Shown: positions 42,621 through 55,267 of the stretch, piece after piece
Position numbering within the stretch: position 1 is the first letter of the stretch
Layout of the letters: the number at the start of each line of letters is the position of its first letter
Assembly: GCF_021018805.1 (NCBI RefSeq)
Contig: NC_086250.1
Location: forward strand, 65,049,322-65,113,321
DNA length: 64,000 nt
Direction of reading: 5' to 3'
Source: Prinia subflava
Lineage: Eukaryota > Chordata > Aves > Passeriformes > Cisticolidae
The notes under the pieces: generated by a model
Database searches by the model: none
The model's input: the letters and a program-made list of their open reading frames with translations, nothing else
Told to the model about the DNA's origin: nothing
Made by a program: the position numbers and the translations under genes

Positions 42621-42651
42621 CTTCTTAATGATAGCCCTTCTTAATGATAGC
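42621..42651. repeat. Tandem duplication, period 16
   Basis: CTTCTTAATGATAGC occurs at 42621-42635 and again at 42637-42651, identical over 15 bases. This is a recent local duplication. Confidence 0.85.
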
Positions 42652-42923
42652 TATTGAGGCATGTCTTTGTTCCTATGCCTTATTGCCAGTGTCACACTTC
42701 TCAAAGATATTTCAGTCTCATGAGGTAAAACAATAGGAAGTTGGAAGGAAGTTTTATTCTCCGTGTAGGTTGTATAATTCTACTGGGAAGCAAATTACAA
42801 GATTTAGCAAGAGTTAAATCCTAGAGCATCCCAGGAGCTTGCTGAAAATTTTCCATAAAATTTCAAATGAATCCAGATTTCTCAAATCTAATTATTAGCA
42901 CATTATTGATGATCCAATAATCC

Positions 42924-42940
42924 CAAACAAACAAACAAAC
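42924..42940. repeat. (CAAA)4 microsatellite
   Basis: Four CAAA units followed by C. Confidence 0.85.
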
Positions 42941-43102
42941 ACCTTCTCTCAGTGAAATAAAAGGCCTTGACTTTCCAAAAAATACTTTATTATAAAAATA
43001 TTTGGTTTAAGGACAAGTTTCATGGATACTACTTTCATGGTAACTTCTATAATCATCATATCAGATCTCTGGATTTCACCATCCAAGGTAGATAACAGCC
43101 AT

Positions 43103-43161
43103 CAGTTGTGAGGTCTTTATTTGGGTTCATCTTCTACATTTTCAGCAGTTGTGAGGTCTTT
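43103..43161. repeat. 16-bp direct repeat, copies 43 bases apart
   Basis: CAGTTGTGAGGTCTTT occurs at 43103-43118 and 43146-43161 without mismatch. The bases between are not themselves repeated. Confidence 0.85.
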
Positions 43162-44515
43162 TCAAGGATTAAAGATCAGTATATGTTTGGGTTAGGAACT
43201 GATGGGTTAAAAGCAAGTCTTGTCCAATCAACAGCATTACGATCAGGAAGGCTTTAAAATCCAGTAATGGAACCTGCCCTCATGATCTGCTTCCACACTC
43301 TAGTGCTCTCAAGTGCATTTTTAAATGTCTGTAAACAATCCTGTAGAGAGTAAGCAGTATCAGCATTGTTACAATTCCTGTGAAACCAACTGCAGGACAC
43401 CAAGATACCAACAGAAACATATTCTCTCCCTGTGCTACTGTAATGTGTTTACAACCATAATTATGGTGCTCAGGTGGATGCTGTAATAGCTAATCTCTGC
43501 CATCCAAATTAAAATGTCTGGCCAGAGCAGACCTTACAGACTGAAGGACCAAACACTTGTAAAGCAAAACCACGGAGACAAAATTCGCACAGAAATCAAC
43601 ACTTGTAGAAACTTCCCACCATGTGGTGAGCAGCTGAAGGCAGAGGCCAAACCTCTCCAACAAGGCTGAAGCAAGGCTTCAGTCCTGCATACAATGTATG
43701 GCTAATTCAGAAAAACTCTGGAGAGCCTTTTCCTCATAGCTTAGAAACCCACTTTCTGCATGTTAATTTATAGTATACGCCATTTAAAATCTAAAACACG
43801 CTAAGACATGACAAGTTTAACTCTCAGATATTCCCCATGGGTCCTGCAGCACTCTCAGGCACTAGTATCAGGTATTAGGACATGTCAATATCTCTGTTAC
43901 CTTTCAACAATCCCAAGGTAAAGCATTTCTATGCTGCTATCAAATTCACAGCACACTTCAGTAACTGTTTCACAAGAATGTATAAACACTAGTTTTTATT
44001 ATTTTCAAATCTCCATGCTGTAAGTTTTTTGTTTTGTTTTACTCCTAAATTAAAAGTATAAGGAGTTTTCAACAGCTCAGACATCTAATTTTACAGCTCA
44101 AGGATTTTAGTGCTATTACACATTAAAGCAGTAAATGTGAAACCACAAAAAAAAATCCATTAACCTGATATTATGAAGTAATTTGTTACATTTCCTAAGA
44201 AAGTAAGGGGTTACTCCATGTCAAGAAAATTACCAAGATCATATATAGCACTGGTAAAATTCTTTTCACAATTCTAAATGACATGTACCCACCCATATTA
44301 GAGTGCTCTATAAAAGCCCCAAAGAAACATCTTCTGGAAATATCATTTTCCTTATGACAAAAGAGGACAGCAAGCTTTAATTCTCAAGATTTTCCATGAG
44401 AGTTTAACCCTAGAATAAAATGGAAAGTGAAATTATACTCATAAATCAATATTTTCAATATTTCAAGTTGCTTTGTAATTCCTGGGGTATGTGCAAAATA
44501 GAACAGCTTTTGTCA

Positions 44516-44535
44516 TGATTGATTTTAATCAATCA
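44516..44535. repeat. Perfect palindrome with paired TGATTGAT sites
   Basis: TGATTGATTTTAATCAATCA: two 9-base arms around TT. Each arm holds TGATTGAT, which resembles PBX/HOX composite sites. Regulatory function is inferred only. Confidence 0.6.
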
Positions 44536-47500
44536 CACTACAAGGATGGTCTCAAAGAATCTATGCCATAGATTTTGATCTTGCAAACAAACCCTGATTT
44601 AACTTTTAATCAAAGAAGCAATTTGTATAATTAAAAGTAGACACATAAGATCAAATATTTATAGAACCAAAGTTTTAGGATACAGTCTTTGAGGCCACTT
44701 TGTGTGCCGTGGAAATAACTTGCACAGCTTGTATCTAACCTCTCACAGTTTTTTACTGCTTCTTTGCTAAGGAGTAGCTGAGCTATGGCAGACAGCTGTG
44801 AGTGGCTCACCTATTTCAACACGAAAGTACATCAATTTAGTTTAAACTGTTCTGAAAGCTGCTTAACCTAAGCATGTCATGCTTAATCTAAATCAGCATA
44901 TTGTGCATGGAAGCAGGTGCAGAGCACATCAGTCATTGCTGCAGTCCAGAGACAATTGTGTCCAGCAGCTCTGGGAGCAACTTACACTGCTCAGGTCACT
45001 GCTCAAATGACTCCACCTCCATCCTCTTCTTCCAGACCAATATTAGATCAAAGACACACTACTTAGGAATATCTTCACTTATACTTTATCAAGGCAATAG
45101 TGCTGCAGCCTGTAAACTCTGCAGTGAGTCATTCTCAGCCAAAGAGCTTTATCCTTGCATAACATGTTAGACTTACCATCAAACACTCTTCCCAAATCCA
45201 TCCTACTTACTTTTATTGGAATGTAAGGACTCCGGTTTAAGCTCACCACTATTCTCCCTCTAAACTCAAGAGAGACAGAAATACATCTCCAGGTGAAACG
45301 CAATGACCAAATGGATCACTTCTTTCAGAGAGTAAGATCAAGAGCAAGGAATATCCTGTCGACTTTGTAGTCACAAAGTTGATGGGAGGTTTACTATCGT
45401 AATTACTGAAATAAGACCTCTATTTTTTTATTATATGTTCTGGTTTTGTAATAAAGGTTTTATATATTTGGCAGCAGAATTTAAGGACAGTATGCAACAT
45501 TCAGAGCTGTTGGAAAAACATTCTTTACTGTCACTTTGTCTTCTAAATGTGAAGCATTTTATTTACAAGAATTCAATTCTTCTAGAAATTAAATAACCCA
45601 TTGCAGAGTTTGAGTGTTAAACCACAGAAGCTGCAGTCACTCAACAAGGAATACTACGGAATCAGTAAAGAGCTTGGGACTGTTTACAGCCTGGTTGTGA
45701 GCTATAATAAGTGCTGAACCTGCTGAATACTTTAACACCTTCTCAGTAGTGAGTTTAGAAATGACTGCTATCCCAGATGCTTGTGTAACCTGAAAATATG
45801 CAGGAGGACATGGCCATGCCTAAGATAAGCAGAGAAGAGAGAATAATGACTTACTGCATGTAAACACGGGCACATAAAGACAAGACATCTTTTCAGTAAC
45901 AACAGTAATAAGAACAAGATCTCCAAGACAGCTTATGTCTTTCTGGGCTCCCAGACAGTGCATATTTTCAAGCTTTGTATCATACCATTCTCAATCAACT
46001 TAGATGAAACATTTAATATATAAAGGAATGGGTTTATTTTCCTTTACTTTTGGCTTTTACCACACACCCAGAGGAGTGCCCTTAGCTTAATGGTAAATAA
46101 AGAGTCGCAGGAGCTCATGGAATTGAGCAACACTTGCTAACCTTTAGCTTTCTGGTTGAAAAATGACCTTCAGCAATGACCCCAGTGAATAGTGCTATCT
46201 GGAATAGTTCCCTCACATCAAGAAACCTATTATTTTGCTATTATTAAGTTTTAGTAACACCGCTGGGAGAAACCATCTGTTAAAAGGGAAACAAGGTACT
46301 AACCCCTAGGTATGTGGGGACTGTTGTTTTCTGAAATCAGTTTAAGGCACTTTCCATTCATTTTGTACCATTTCCTTTCACCAGTGTCAGGAACATCAGA
46401 ATAAGAAAAGACCAACATCCTTGTGATGTTTATTGCACACCAACAAATAAAAGATATATTTACAGCTGCATTCACTATTTTACTAGGCCTATTAAACAAA
46501 TGTGTTGTAAGAAAAAGCTTATAAAGCAAACTAAGCCACAGTAAAAACCCCATTGTTTGGCTCCCCACAGAAGCTTCAATTGCTTCACAGTATGAAGTCA
46601 GGAATCCTTTAGAGGAAAATAAACACAGAAGTAGAGAACAGATACATTAAAGATGTGACGAGGAGTTAAATCCTCTTTCACTGAATGCTTATCTTCTAAG
46701 CACTGGTCCCTCGGTTTAGAGAATTTATTTTGGGGGAGAGAAAGAAAAAAAAAACAAAACGTTCATGCTGGACAGTCTAGCATGGGTTGAGAATTTCGTA
46801 TGTTTGTATGTAAATGTATTTTGGGGGTTTTTGAGGATTTAAAAAAAAAAATAGGAAGAGAAATAAACTGCAAATGCTGAACAAGCAAATCTCCTAAAAT
46901 TTGGAGTTTTTCATTACTGATGAAGTAAAATAGCTAACAACATGATTTCACAAGGATCATAAACAACTTTTTTTCATATGTGTTCCTGCCAAACCACAGT
47001 GTGAAGAGTACTGTATAGTGCTTGTCATCAGATTCTTATAAATAATGAATATCTTTACTCAGGCCAAAGAGATATGAGAAACTGTCAGTGATGTTTTTGT
47101 CTTTCTCCCATTTTTGGCTACTAGACATTTTTTGGATGAGTTTTGGTGGGTTTTTTTTATTTTGCATTGATGAAATTTTTGGCCTTTAATTTTTTTTCTG
47201 TATTTTGACGTAACGTATTCATAAAGATTCTTTGAACTATATTGCAATAGATCCCACAAAGCAGACAAGTCTCATATTTCTCATATAATCTTCCTTGACT
47301 AGAAAGTTTCCTTCACAATTAGGAATTTCTGATATGAAAATTCAACCAAGAAAACTAATATAATTTTGAATGTTACATGTCTACGTCAAACTAGTCTTTG
47401 CCACTTGACCATTAGAAGGTTTCTTTCACGTTGACTTTGTAACGTGGAGAAGTTTACAAAACCAGTTTTTAATCCATTCCTTGATACTAGAGGTCTGAGT

Positions 47501-50144
47501 ACCAGAGCCAATCAGTAACAAGCAGGTGAGTTGCAGAAAGTGCTCTGGAACTGTGTTTCTCCATGGAAAAGTAAATACATGATGGAATATTGCTGCTTCC
47601 TGGTACAAGAGTTGATTCTGTTCTTGTAGAGCTTACTACGGAAGAGGTTGGCACCTCCACAGGGCAAATGAAGTTTCAGTCTGAAACACAACACTGCACT
47701 CAGGAACAAATCTTAGATCATGACACATAACTGGAAGACTCTTGTTGACTTTTAATAAGAGCTGAGCAGATTCTGGTTGACAGAAGAGGCAATAAAGCAC
47801 ACCAAGTACTCTAGCAAGACAAGGTATGGAGACATGACATAAACAACTGCCAATTTTTGCTTTCACCCGAGACTAATAAAAAGTAATTTAAAGATGAGAT
47901 TCAACTTTTATTTCATCAAAAATTATTTTGCAGCTACATGAGTAATTCAAGTTTTGCAGCTATTGGCTGCACACACAGGCTGGATGTCATGCCAGGGCCA
48001 AGATGTTTGGCAGGCATTCCTCTGACAACTTTGTGGTTCCAGACCTCCTGTACATACTTGCACAGAAACTGTAAAAGGAACCTTTGACATGCCATTACAT
48101 TCTGGAGGTCCTCCAAATTGCAGGTAAAATAAGAATGAGCAGACTAGAGGAACAAAGATTTGTCACCTAAGATTATGCATCCTCCAAAAGCAGTGCAGCT
48201 AAACAGTGTATTTGGATGCTTGATTGTGATGTGCTGCAATTTTTCAAATCCTTTGAATGAGTCCAGCATCAAAATGTCATAAAGAAGCCCTGAGACAAAC
48301 CAGAGAAACCATTCCTTGTGTTTGCAATATTGTGTCTTAAAAAAGGAGAAAAAAAGCACCAAACAAAATTTACCTTAAAATACTTTTGCTTGGGTGATTT
48401 TTATAGGTATGAAAATCATCACAGTGTAAGAAAAAAACTGAATACATAAGGGTACATTCCTACTTTACATTGTTTTGAAAAAGAAAAAAATAGTCTTCAT
48501 ACTGCTGTAAAATGATTTGCCAAAGGGCTGCAACATGAGTGAAAGCATATCAATTTATAGCTTAAACTAAGAAGAAAACACTTAGTGGAGAAGTGCATTG
48601 AAGTCAGCTTTCAATTGAAGACATTAACAAGGAGAAATCTCTCTTCCAAAATAAGAATTTGCAGCCTTGAGGGTGATCAGAAGAACCAAGATCAAGGAGG
48701 AAATGGAATTTGTCAATGTGAGATAAACACATTGGTTTTAAAATTGTGCTCTGAGAGAATCATGATGGTTTCCTTTGTTTTAATTTATACATTAGGCTCA
48801 GTAGAGTCAGTTCCTCAAACTGAAATGGCAATTTAAATTTTTCACCAATTTAAAGATGGAGTTTATCTTTTAAACTTCTCAAATATTGTTTCTTCAAAAT
48901 TATTTAAGTTCTTTCTTAACAAGAGTTTGAAATTATGGCTAAAGTATACTACATATTTTTTATAATGCAATATTTTTATTCTTTTTCAACATGTTCTTTC
49001 ATGTTTAATTTTGAATCTTTAACTGATTTAAATAGATGCCAAACATTAACTAACCAACAAAAAACATTTTAAATAGTATTCTCAAGAGGGCTTTTTTCCC
49101 TGCAAAACAAAGATTGTTATCTTTCTCCTACAGGCAACGAAATTCTTCAAGAAATGATGATTTTTGTAATTACCACTGTCTGCATGCTATAACTTCATCA
49201 TATTTGCCTGGGTAGATGAAGAAAACCACGGCCACAGTTTTAATAATATATAATATTTCCATTGCACACTTTTAGAATATGTATTGATTAGAAGTTTCTC
49301 AAAAGGCATGACACAGATGTTCACCATCCTGTAAATCATGTAAATAGCATTAATCCTGTTCTCATTTAAGCAAAATATAAAGCCTGCTTTCAGTGAAATA
49401 ATGACGAGTACGATCTCTGATGAAGAGTTTAAAATAGCAGATGGTGTTATCACTTTGAAAGCAGGGAGTTAGCTGCAGAGAAGCAGCAACATGCACGATA
49501 TTCTGGCCTTGCACCTTCAGATAGTGCTTAGTTCTTTAAAGCAGGAACAGGAAAGTGATTGATGTTGGGCTGCAAACCGTCTGCTCCTTACATCCCTGGC
49601 CGTGGTGCTCATCACTTCAGAGCTCTACTTCAGCAACACTTACAGCAGCCTTTGTCAACAAAATGCAGTTATGAAAGGAACTAGCATGAATTCTCTGCCA
49701 AAAAATTCCTGTCTCGGTGAGCAAGTCACTCTAGAATTACTTGTAAGCACTCCTGAACTTCCTAGCAGTCACCCTTTGTGATGTGGGTCAATAATAAACC
49801 TGAATCTTGTCCTAAATGTTGACAATTGGTTGACTATCCAGTGGGAGGTGCAAAAGCTCTCCTCTCTGCCTCATGAGCGGCCTAGAGATGCTTTTGCATC
49901 TTTGCCTAAGATATTTCTAAGCTGACATTGAGTTCTATGTGGCCTTGAGAATTATAAAACATTACTCATCACTTGTTTTCTAAACACTTGTAATTCTGGT
50001 TATCAGCTCTTATAGACATACACATTTAGATGTAGAGCTGTCATAAAGGCCATTAGTTTCTAAACTCTTGGAATTTTACTGTTCTTTAATTCAATGTAAG
50101 AAACACTGAGTTTCAATCTGTTATAGATACACACATATTTTACA

Positions 50145-50195
50145 GATATATATATTTATATATATATATGTGTGTGTGTGCGTATACATATACAA
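50145..50195. repeat. Compound (TA)n(TG)n microsatellite
   Basis: A TA-rich run followed by about six TG units and then CGTATACATATACA. It is likely to be length-variable. Confidence 0.85.
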
Positions 50196-53100
50196 TATCC
50201 TCTATTTTTTGTACATAGCCTTTTCTGGACTATATATAAGCAAAGACCACAAGTCCATTCCTTATCCTGGTACAAAGTCAAGGTGATTTATATCTAGCAT
50301 GAATTAACATCTTTATTGAATTTGAATTTGCTTTGGTAGGAAAACTTCATAGTCATTCAAAATCAGTGAAAGTTGTTATGCATAGAAAACATTTTCATGT
50401 ATGAAATGTAATCAGTTATGATTCAGTTCTGAGTTATATGGCTAATTAATTAACCATGATTTATGTGGCCAGGTGACTACTAATTGGAAATACTATACTT
50501 TTATTAAACATATTTTCCTACTTTATAATTAGGTCTAAATATTCTCTACATTTTTGTTACTCAGTGTAGTTGTTAGCCTCTGAATAAATTTTACTGCCCT
50601 CTAGCTAGAGAGCAGAGTAAGATACCATGGATAAACATGGTGAAACTCTTAGTCTTAATTATAATAAATTCTAAATTGCAAATGTCAGGAAAGTTATAGT
50701 TGGTGTGCTGAAACTGTGCTTCCTGCAAATGGCAATGAGACATTTTTTTCTGCTGTAACAGACCTCACCAGCCCTCCAAGATGATTAATCAGCTCTAAAA
50801 ACCCCTAAAATTCCTCTACATTAAATGTTTTACATTACACATTTTACATATTAAAATCTGACTATGAACATGGAGAGTATCAGATTTTGTCTGCAAAGTT
50901 TCAACTTGCCCTTCCTTAGCAGCATGTTACTATTTGAAATATTTGTGCTTGGAGGATACATTTTTTAACTCAGATGGTTTCCTTCTAAGTTCAGTCTGCT
51001 CCTTCTGCCTGCTGCAGCTTGACTCTTCTATAGAAAGTTGCAAGCAGTTCCAACAACAGGTAAAAAAGACGTATTTCTGTGGGTAAGGCAGGCACAACTG
51101 CTTCTTAACCACACTTTTTCCAGACAAGAGCAGTGTCCAGTGCATAAGTGCACAACCTGAGGTAATGACAAATCCCCTGAAGCTGCTCAAGAGAATGCAG
51201 TGGGTAAAACAGAAAACAGATCCCTCGAGATGTGCAAATTGCTGCACGTAACTGCACCAGACCCCATTGCAGCATCAGAATTGTACAGCCCACTCTAAAG
51301 GCTCAACATCTCATTTTCATACTGTATTATCTTTGTTCTTTACCATATTTATGAACTAGGGAAAGAAAAAAAAAATCCCAAACCAATTAGAAATACAAAG
51401 AAAACCATGCATAATGCTTGAATTATACAATTATATCCTTCATAGGCCTTCCAGGCCCACATGCTTCCAGTGTAGCTCTGTTAGTCTTATAAAAATATAT
51501 CCTTTCTGTCCTCTGGAAACCCAATCCATTTCAATCTGTAATGTAAATAGTTTCTTTTTAACACGCAGTGTGTGCTGATTTCACCTTAATTATATATTTC
51601 CCATTGCGAGAACTCAAACTGTGGGATACTGGGAAAGAATTTAACCAGCAGCCTATAAAGAAGAGGGCTGAAGCTTGGCTTCCATTAACACCTCATTAGC
51701 CAGAGTCTGTACTGTACATAAAATGAGCTAATGATTTTTAAATGAAGTTGTCAACTTACAACTTAATAATGCAGATATCTATTTCTCTGTAATATTAACA
51801 AGATATAACACATTTTTATCTCTACAAATCAACATTAAGCTATTGGAGTACATAGACCTTGGCTGGTCATCTTCAACCACTGACTTTTACTGCAATCATA
51901 ACACTAATGCCACAAGTGGTACTAATTGCAGTATAAATTTTCTAATGGACAAAAGATGATGGTTTGAGACACATTCAAGTTCTGCATATAAACCTATCTC
52001 AACCTACTAAAAAAGAAGTTAGGACCATAAAATGACTGCTCTGGGGTTATAGGATCAATTCTCATCTGATAAAGAAATGGCAAAATTCACATTGAAGTTT
52101 ACTGTGAATAAAGACCATGATCCACCTTAGCAAAAGTCACCATTACAGTTTGCATTGACTTGACAGGTTTAACAGTAGTTCATGAATGCAGGACTTTCAT
52201 TAACTCCCACTGAAGCAGAGTAAATGGCCATGGAGTCAAACAGGGGTTGCACAATACATCCCTTAATTGGCAGGGGGATTGTGGTATTCCTATCCATCAG
52301 GTGACCCCTCTGCAAGGGTTAGGACCTGATCTTGTTGCTGTGGGTTTGCAGACGTGTGCACTGCAGGTGAAGGTCTGGTTTGCTGTGAGAGCAATTCCCA
52401 TTCACTGTCAGACCACTCACTCACTTTCACTGAGCACCACTTTAAAAGAGATTTAAAGAGATAATTTGTGAATTTATAAAAATCAAAGGAGACTCTTTTT
52501 AATTTGTGCAAGTGTTCTCTTCACTCTAAGGAAACAGACTTTAAAATGGACTGGTTTTAAATATCCTTCCATAAGGACAACAAAAAAATGTGATGTCCAT
52601 AATGTCATGACACTCACCACAGAAGCTTTTCACTTTCCAGTCAGCCCTAGCCTGTCTTGCAAGGGCCCAAATCCCACTTAGCCACCAACATCTGCAGTTC
52701 CAAAGGGAGGCATTTAGCAGGCCTGATGGCTTCCATGTTGCAGGGTCTTTGCAGTGAAATTTTTATCTGAAGCTGCAGCTATTTCACATGGAAAATTTAC
52801 ACATAAGGGCTTCGTCCTCTGTACCACAACATCAACTCACAGGACAGGCTGAAGCCCTTCCTAAGAGGGTGCATGGCCACCTCTTTGTAGCTACCCCACA
52901 CCTCCCTGGCACCCACAGCAGCCTTTCTCTGGAGCAAATGCAATTAAGATGAGGGCCCCTCCTGCTGTTCCTGTTTGATTAGTGAGGACAGCAGTGACAT
53001 TTGCTCATTGTCCTCATGCTTGGTCGCTACATTCTTGTGGCTGGGAGGGCTGAAGTGGCTGTCCCCAGGGTGGCAGGAGGGTATGCCACTTCCAACCCTT

Positions 53101-55152
53101 GGCTGGGGATATGTGGTCAGGCACTCCCTAACTGCAGCACTGCTTGTAAAATCAGTCACATTTCCTAAGTGTGAAAAACGTGAGAGGGTATTGTACAAGG
53201 TGAAATGCAAGATGGTGATGTGTGTGACCATGGGAGGGAATTTATGAGGAAAGATCTTTCTGTATTGTTGGATCTGAGGGAACTACCATCAGGCAGGTAA
53301 GGTTTGGCCCTCTGTGAGAAATGGATGTTTTCAGATCTCTTTGAAGATATCAGAGTTATGATGTGTTATGGCCAAATTACTGGCTTACTGCTGAAAAGAG
53401 AAGTAGTGTGCAGTGAAATGTACACTAGTTCTAACCATTGGAAAGCAATTACTACTACAAGTGAGCAGAGAAGCAGTTAATAGTCACAGCACCATAGTGG
53501 GGGGCTTGCCAAAACTGTCAGCTAAGCCAGAGTTCTGAACCAACATAACACTATGTCTATTTGTTTCTTTTACTGTGCTTTTCTCATCTCCCTTACCCCA
53601 TCACAGGCAAACAAATATCAATAATAATTATAGCCCTAGAAGTTACATCTAGAAATAAATCAGTATTCAAATGCACATTATCAACAGTAAGAGATGTGAA
53701 AGGATTATACAATCAGCATTTGGCACTCATTCCTACTGTACTCTGAAACCATAGGTTAAAAGAAAAGTGATTTATATGTTAAAAGGGGTCATAGAATTTA
53801 TTTCATTCAGAGCAATTAATTGTTTACTTACAAGACAGCTTTCCATGAAAAATACGTCTTTCTCTAAAACATTTCACTGCCCTGTAAAAGCAAACCTCAT
53901 TTCTTATAGCTTCCTAGCAAGAAGCTATAAGAAATTTCAGACCAATTATCCTATTCAGCTTCTCCCTTCCCTATAATTGGTAATTTAGCTTGCCATATAA
54001 AACACAATTGAACCTTGTTTAGAGTAAAGCTGTATACACATGGAGCTCTAGATACTGCTGATTCTTAAATCTTAGCCATTCTTAAAATAGGTATTCTAAT
54101 GTACTTCACACTGATGCAGCTTAGTTATCACTTGCATAACCATTGAAATGTTCTTCAGTAAATTAGAATTTGCTCATTTCCCAACTATGTCAGCAAAAAA
54201 GCATTTTCTTTTCATCTGTGCCTAAGAGGTGATATCCAACATTATTGATTGGCCAATCATCAGTTTGTCTTGTACAATTACATTTTTTTCTCCTATTGCA
54301 ATGATCATCTGTCATACCTGTCTAAGTATATAATCTACAAATGTATGTCCTGCTGCAGAGAACTGAAATGCTGTGGCTGTGCACAGGTATTTTTATATAT
54401 ATACAGGATTAAACCCAAATCATAGGGAAGAGTTTACATCACATGCAATCCAGAACAGAACAGGGACTGAAGGAGCTAAGGAAGAATGGTTCAGCCTTCA
54501 GGTAACCGAGACTTAAATAATTTTAAGCAAAAATAAAAGTTATAAGTATTCTACATAAATATGTCAGGAAAAAAAAAATAGCCTTTTTCCTTTGGGTAAC
54601 TCAGTTAGACAGCAAGCAGACTTATATTGGCAGGTACTCATTTTAATGATAGTGTGATGACACTTGCTAGTTTAGAAAATGAATCATATGGTTGCACAGG
54701 AATTCAGTCCTTTTGCCTTAGCTATATTTGTAGAGAGACAGAATTCTAAAAGTGAAACAGACATTTAATTGTTCAAGAGTTACATGATGCACATTTATTC
54801 AGCAATAATTTCAGGTTATCTTCTCCATTTATTTCCCTCTTATTAAGAGATCTGACAGTCTTCTTACAGCACAGGGAGTAAGAGAGAATGACATGCAAAT
54901 CTAACACACTTTCCAGTAGAAGCATATTTCAGTAGTCTAAAACCATCACTGCAAGTACCTTAAGTCTTCCAGAATTCCGTAAACTTAATCTAGATGCAGT
55001 TTAGCACAAGCAAGCAATTCACAAGATTTGTGATCAGGAACATTTTACTCAATCAAAGGACCACAGTTTAATCCCGATGCAATACATTCAGCGAAGTCAA
55101 TGAACTTGTAAAAACAGTAAAAAGTCTTTGAAAACCTGACACACTGACCTAC

Positions 55153-55267
55153 CTTTATGTGACAGACGTAGCCTTGGTTGCCTCGTCTCTGCTGTGTGAC
55201 ATCCAGCCGGTAACTCTAGTAACAAGCCATACAGTGCCAGCATCAGCAGGTCCTGAGCAGATGTCAT
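55153..55267 (-). CDS. SEMA3E: SEMA3E first coding exon (signal peptide and N-terminus of semaphorin-3E)
   Basis: On the minus strand an ATG at 55267-55265 opens 38 codons. Residues 1-6 are polar (MTSAQD), residues 7-19 form a hydrophobic leucine-rich core (LLMLALYGLLLEL), and a small-residue region (residues 20-26, PAGCHTA) suits signal peptidase cleavage. The mature start ends PRLRLSHK. From memory of the family, human SEMA3E has the same 38-residue length here, the same LLEL and HTA elements, and an identical PRLRLSHK; SEMA3A has the related PRLKLSYK. The exon ends AAAG|GTAGGT, a good donor that splits the next codon after its first base, as expected for a following glutamate (LSHK-E). The -3 base at the ATG is A. 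SEMA3E is a secreted class 3 semaphorin that signals through plexin-D1 in axon guidance and vessel patterning. The exon is too short for usual ORF cutoffs. The sema, PSI, Ig and basic domains lie beyond the window's left edge. The SEMA3E assignment rests on recalled similarity. Confidence 0.9.

Larger units (their letters stand above)
1..55152 (-). other. SEMA3E: SEMA3E intron 1 (5' part, runs off the left edge)
   Basis: Everything on the low-coordinate side of the exon-1 donor (GT at 55152-55151) is intron 1 of the minus-strand gene. Exon 2 of SEMA3E should encode the first sema-domain strand, with a LLDEYQERLF-like motif after LSHKE. I found no minus-strand stretch like it, so the intron continues past position 1. 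A very long first intron is normal for class 3 semaphorin genes. Confidence 0.8.
38996..55152. other. Intronic DNA without recognised genes
   Basis: AT-rich, with no second exon of SEMA3E and no LINE recognised. It holds CAAA microsatellites (39577, 42924), small duplications (42621-42651; 43103-43161), a palindrome at 44516-44535, a TA/TG microsatellite at 50145-50195, and a GC-richer patch at 52600-53260. Confidence 0.65.

Noticed and set aside
1..55152. SEMA3E exon 2 inside the window
   Set aside because: I looked on the minus strand for a LLDEYQERLF-like stretch bounded by AG and GT and found none; a frame-by-frame protein alignment would settle it.
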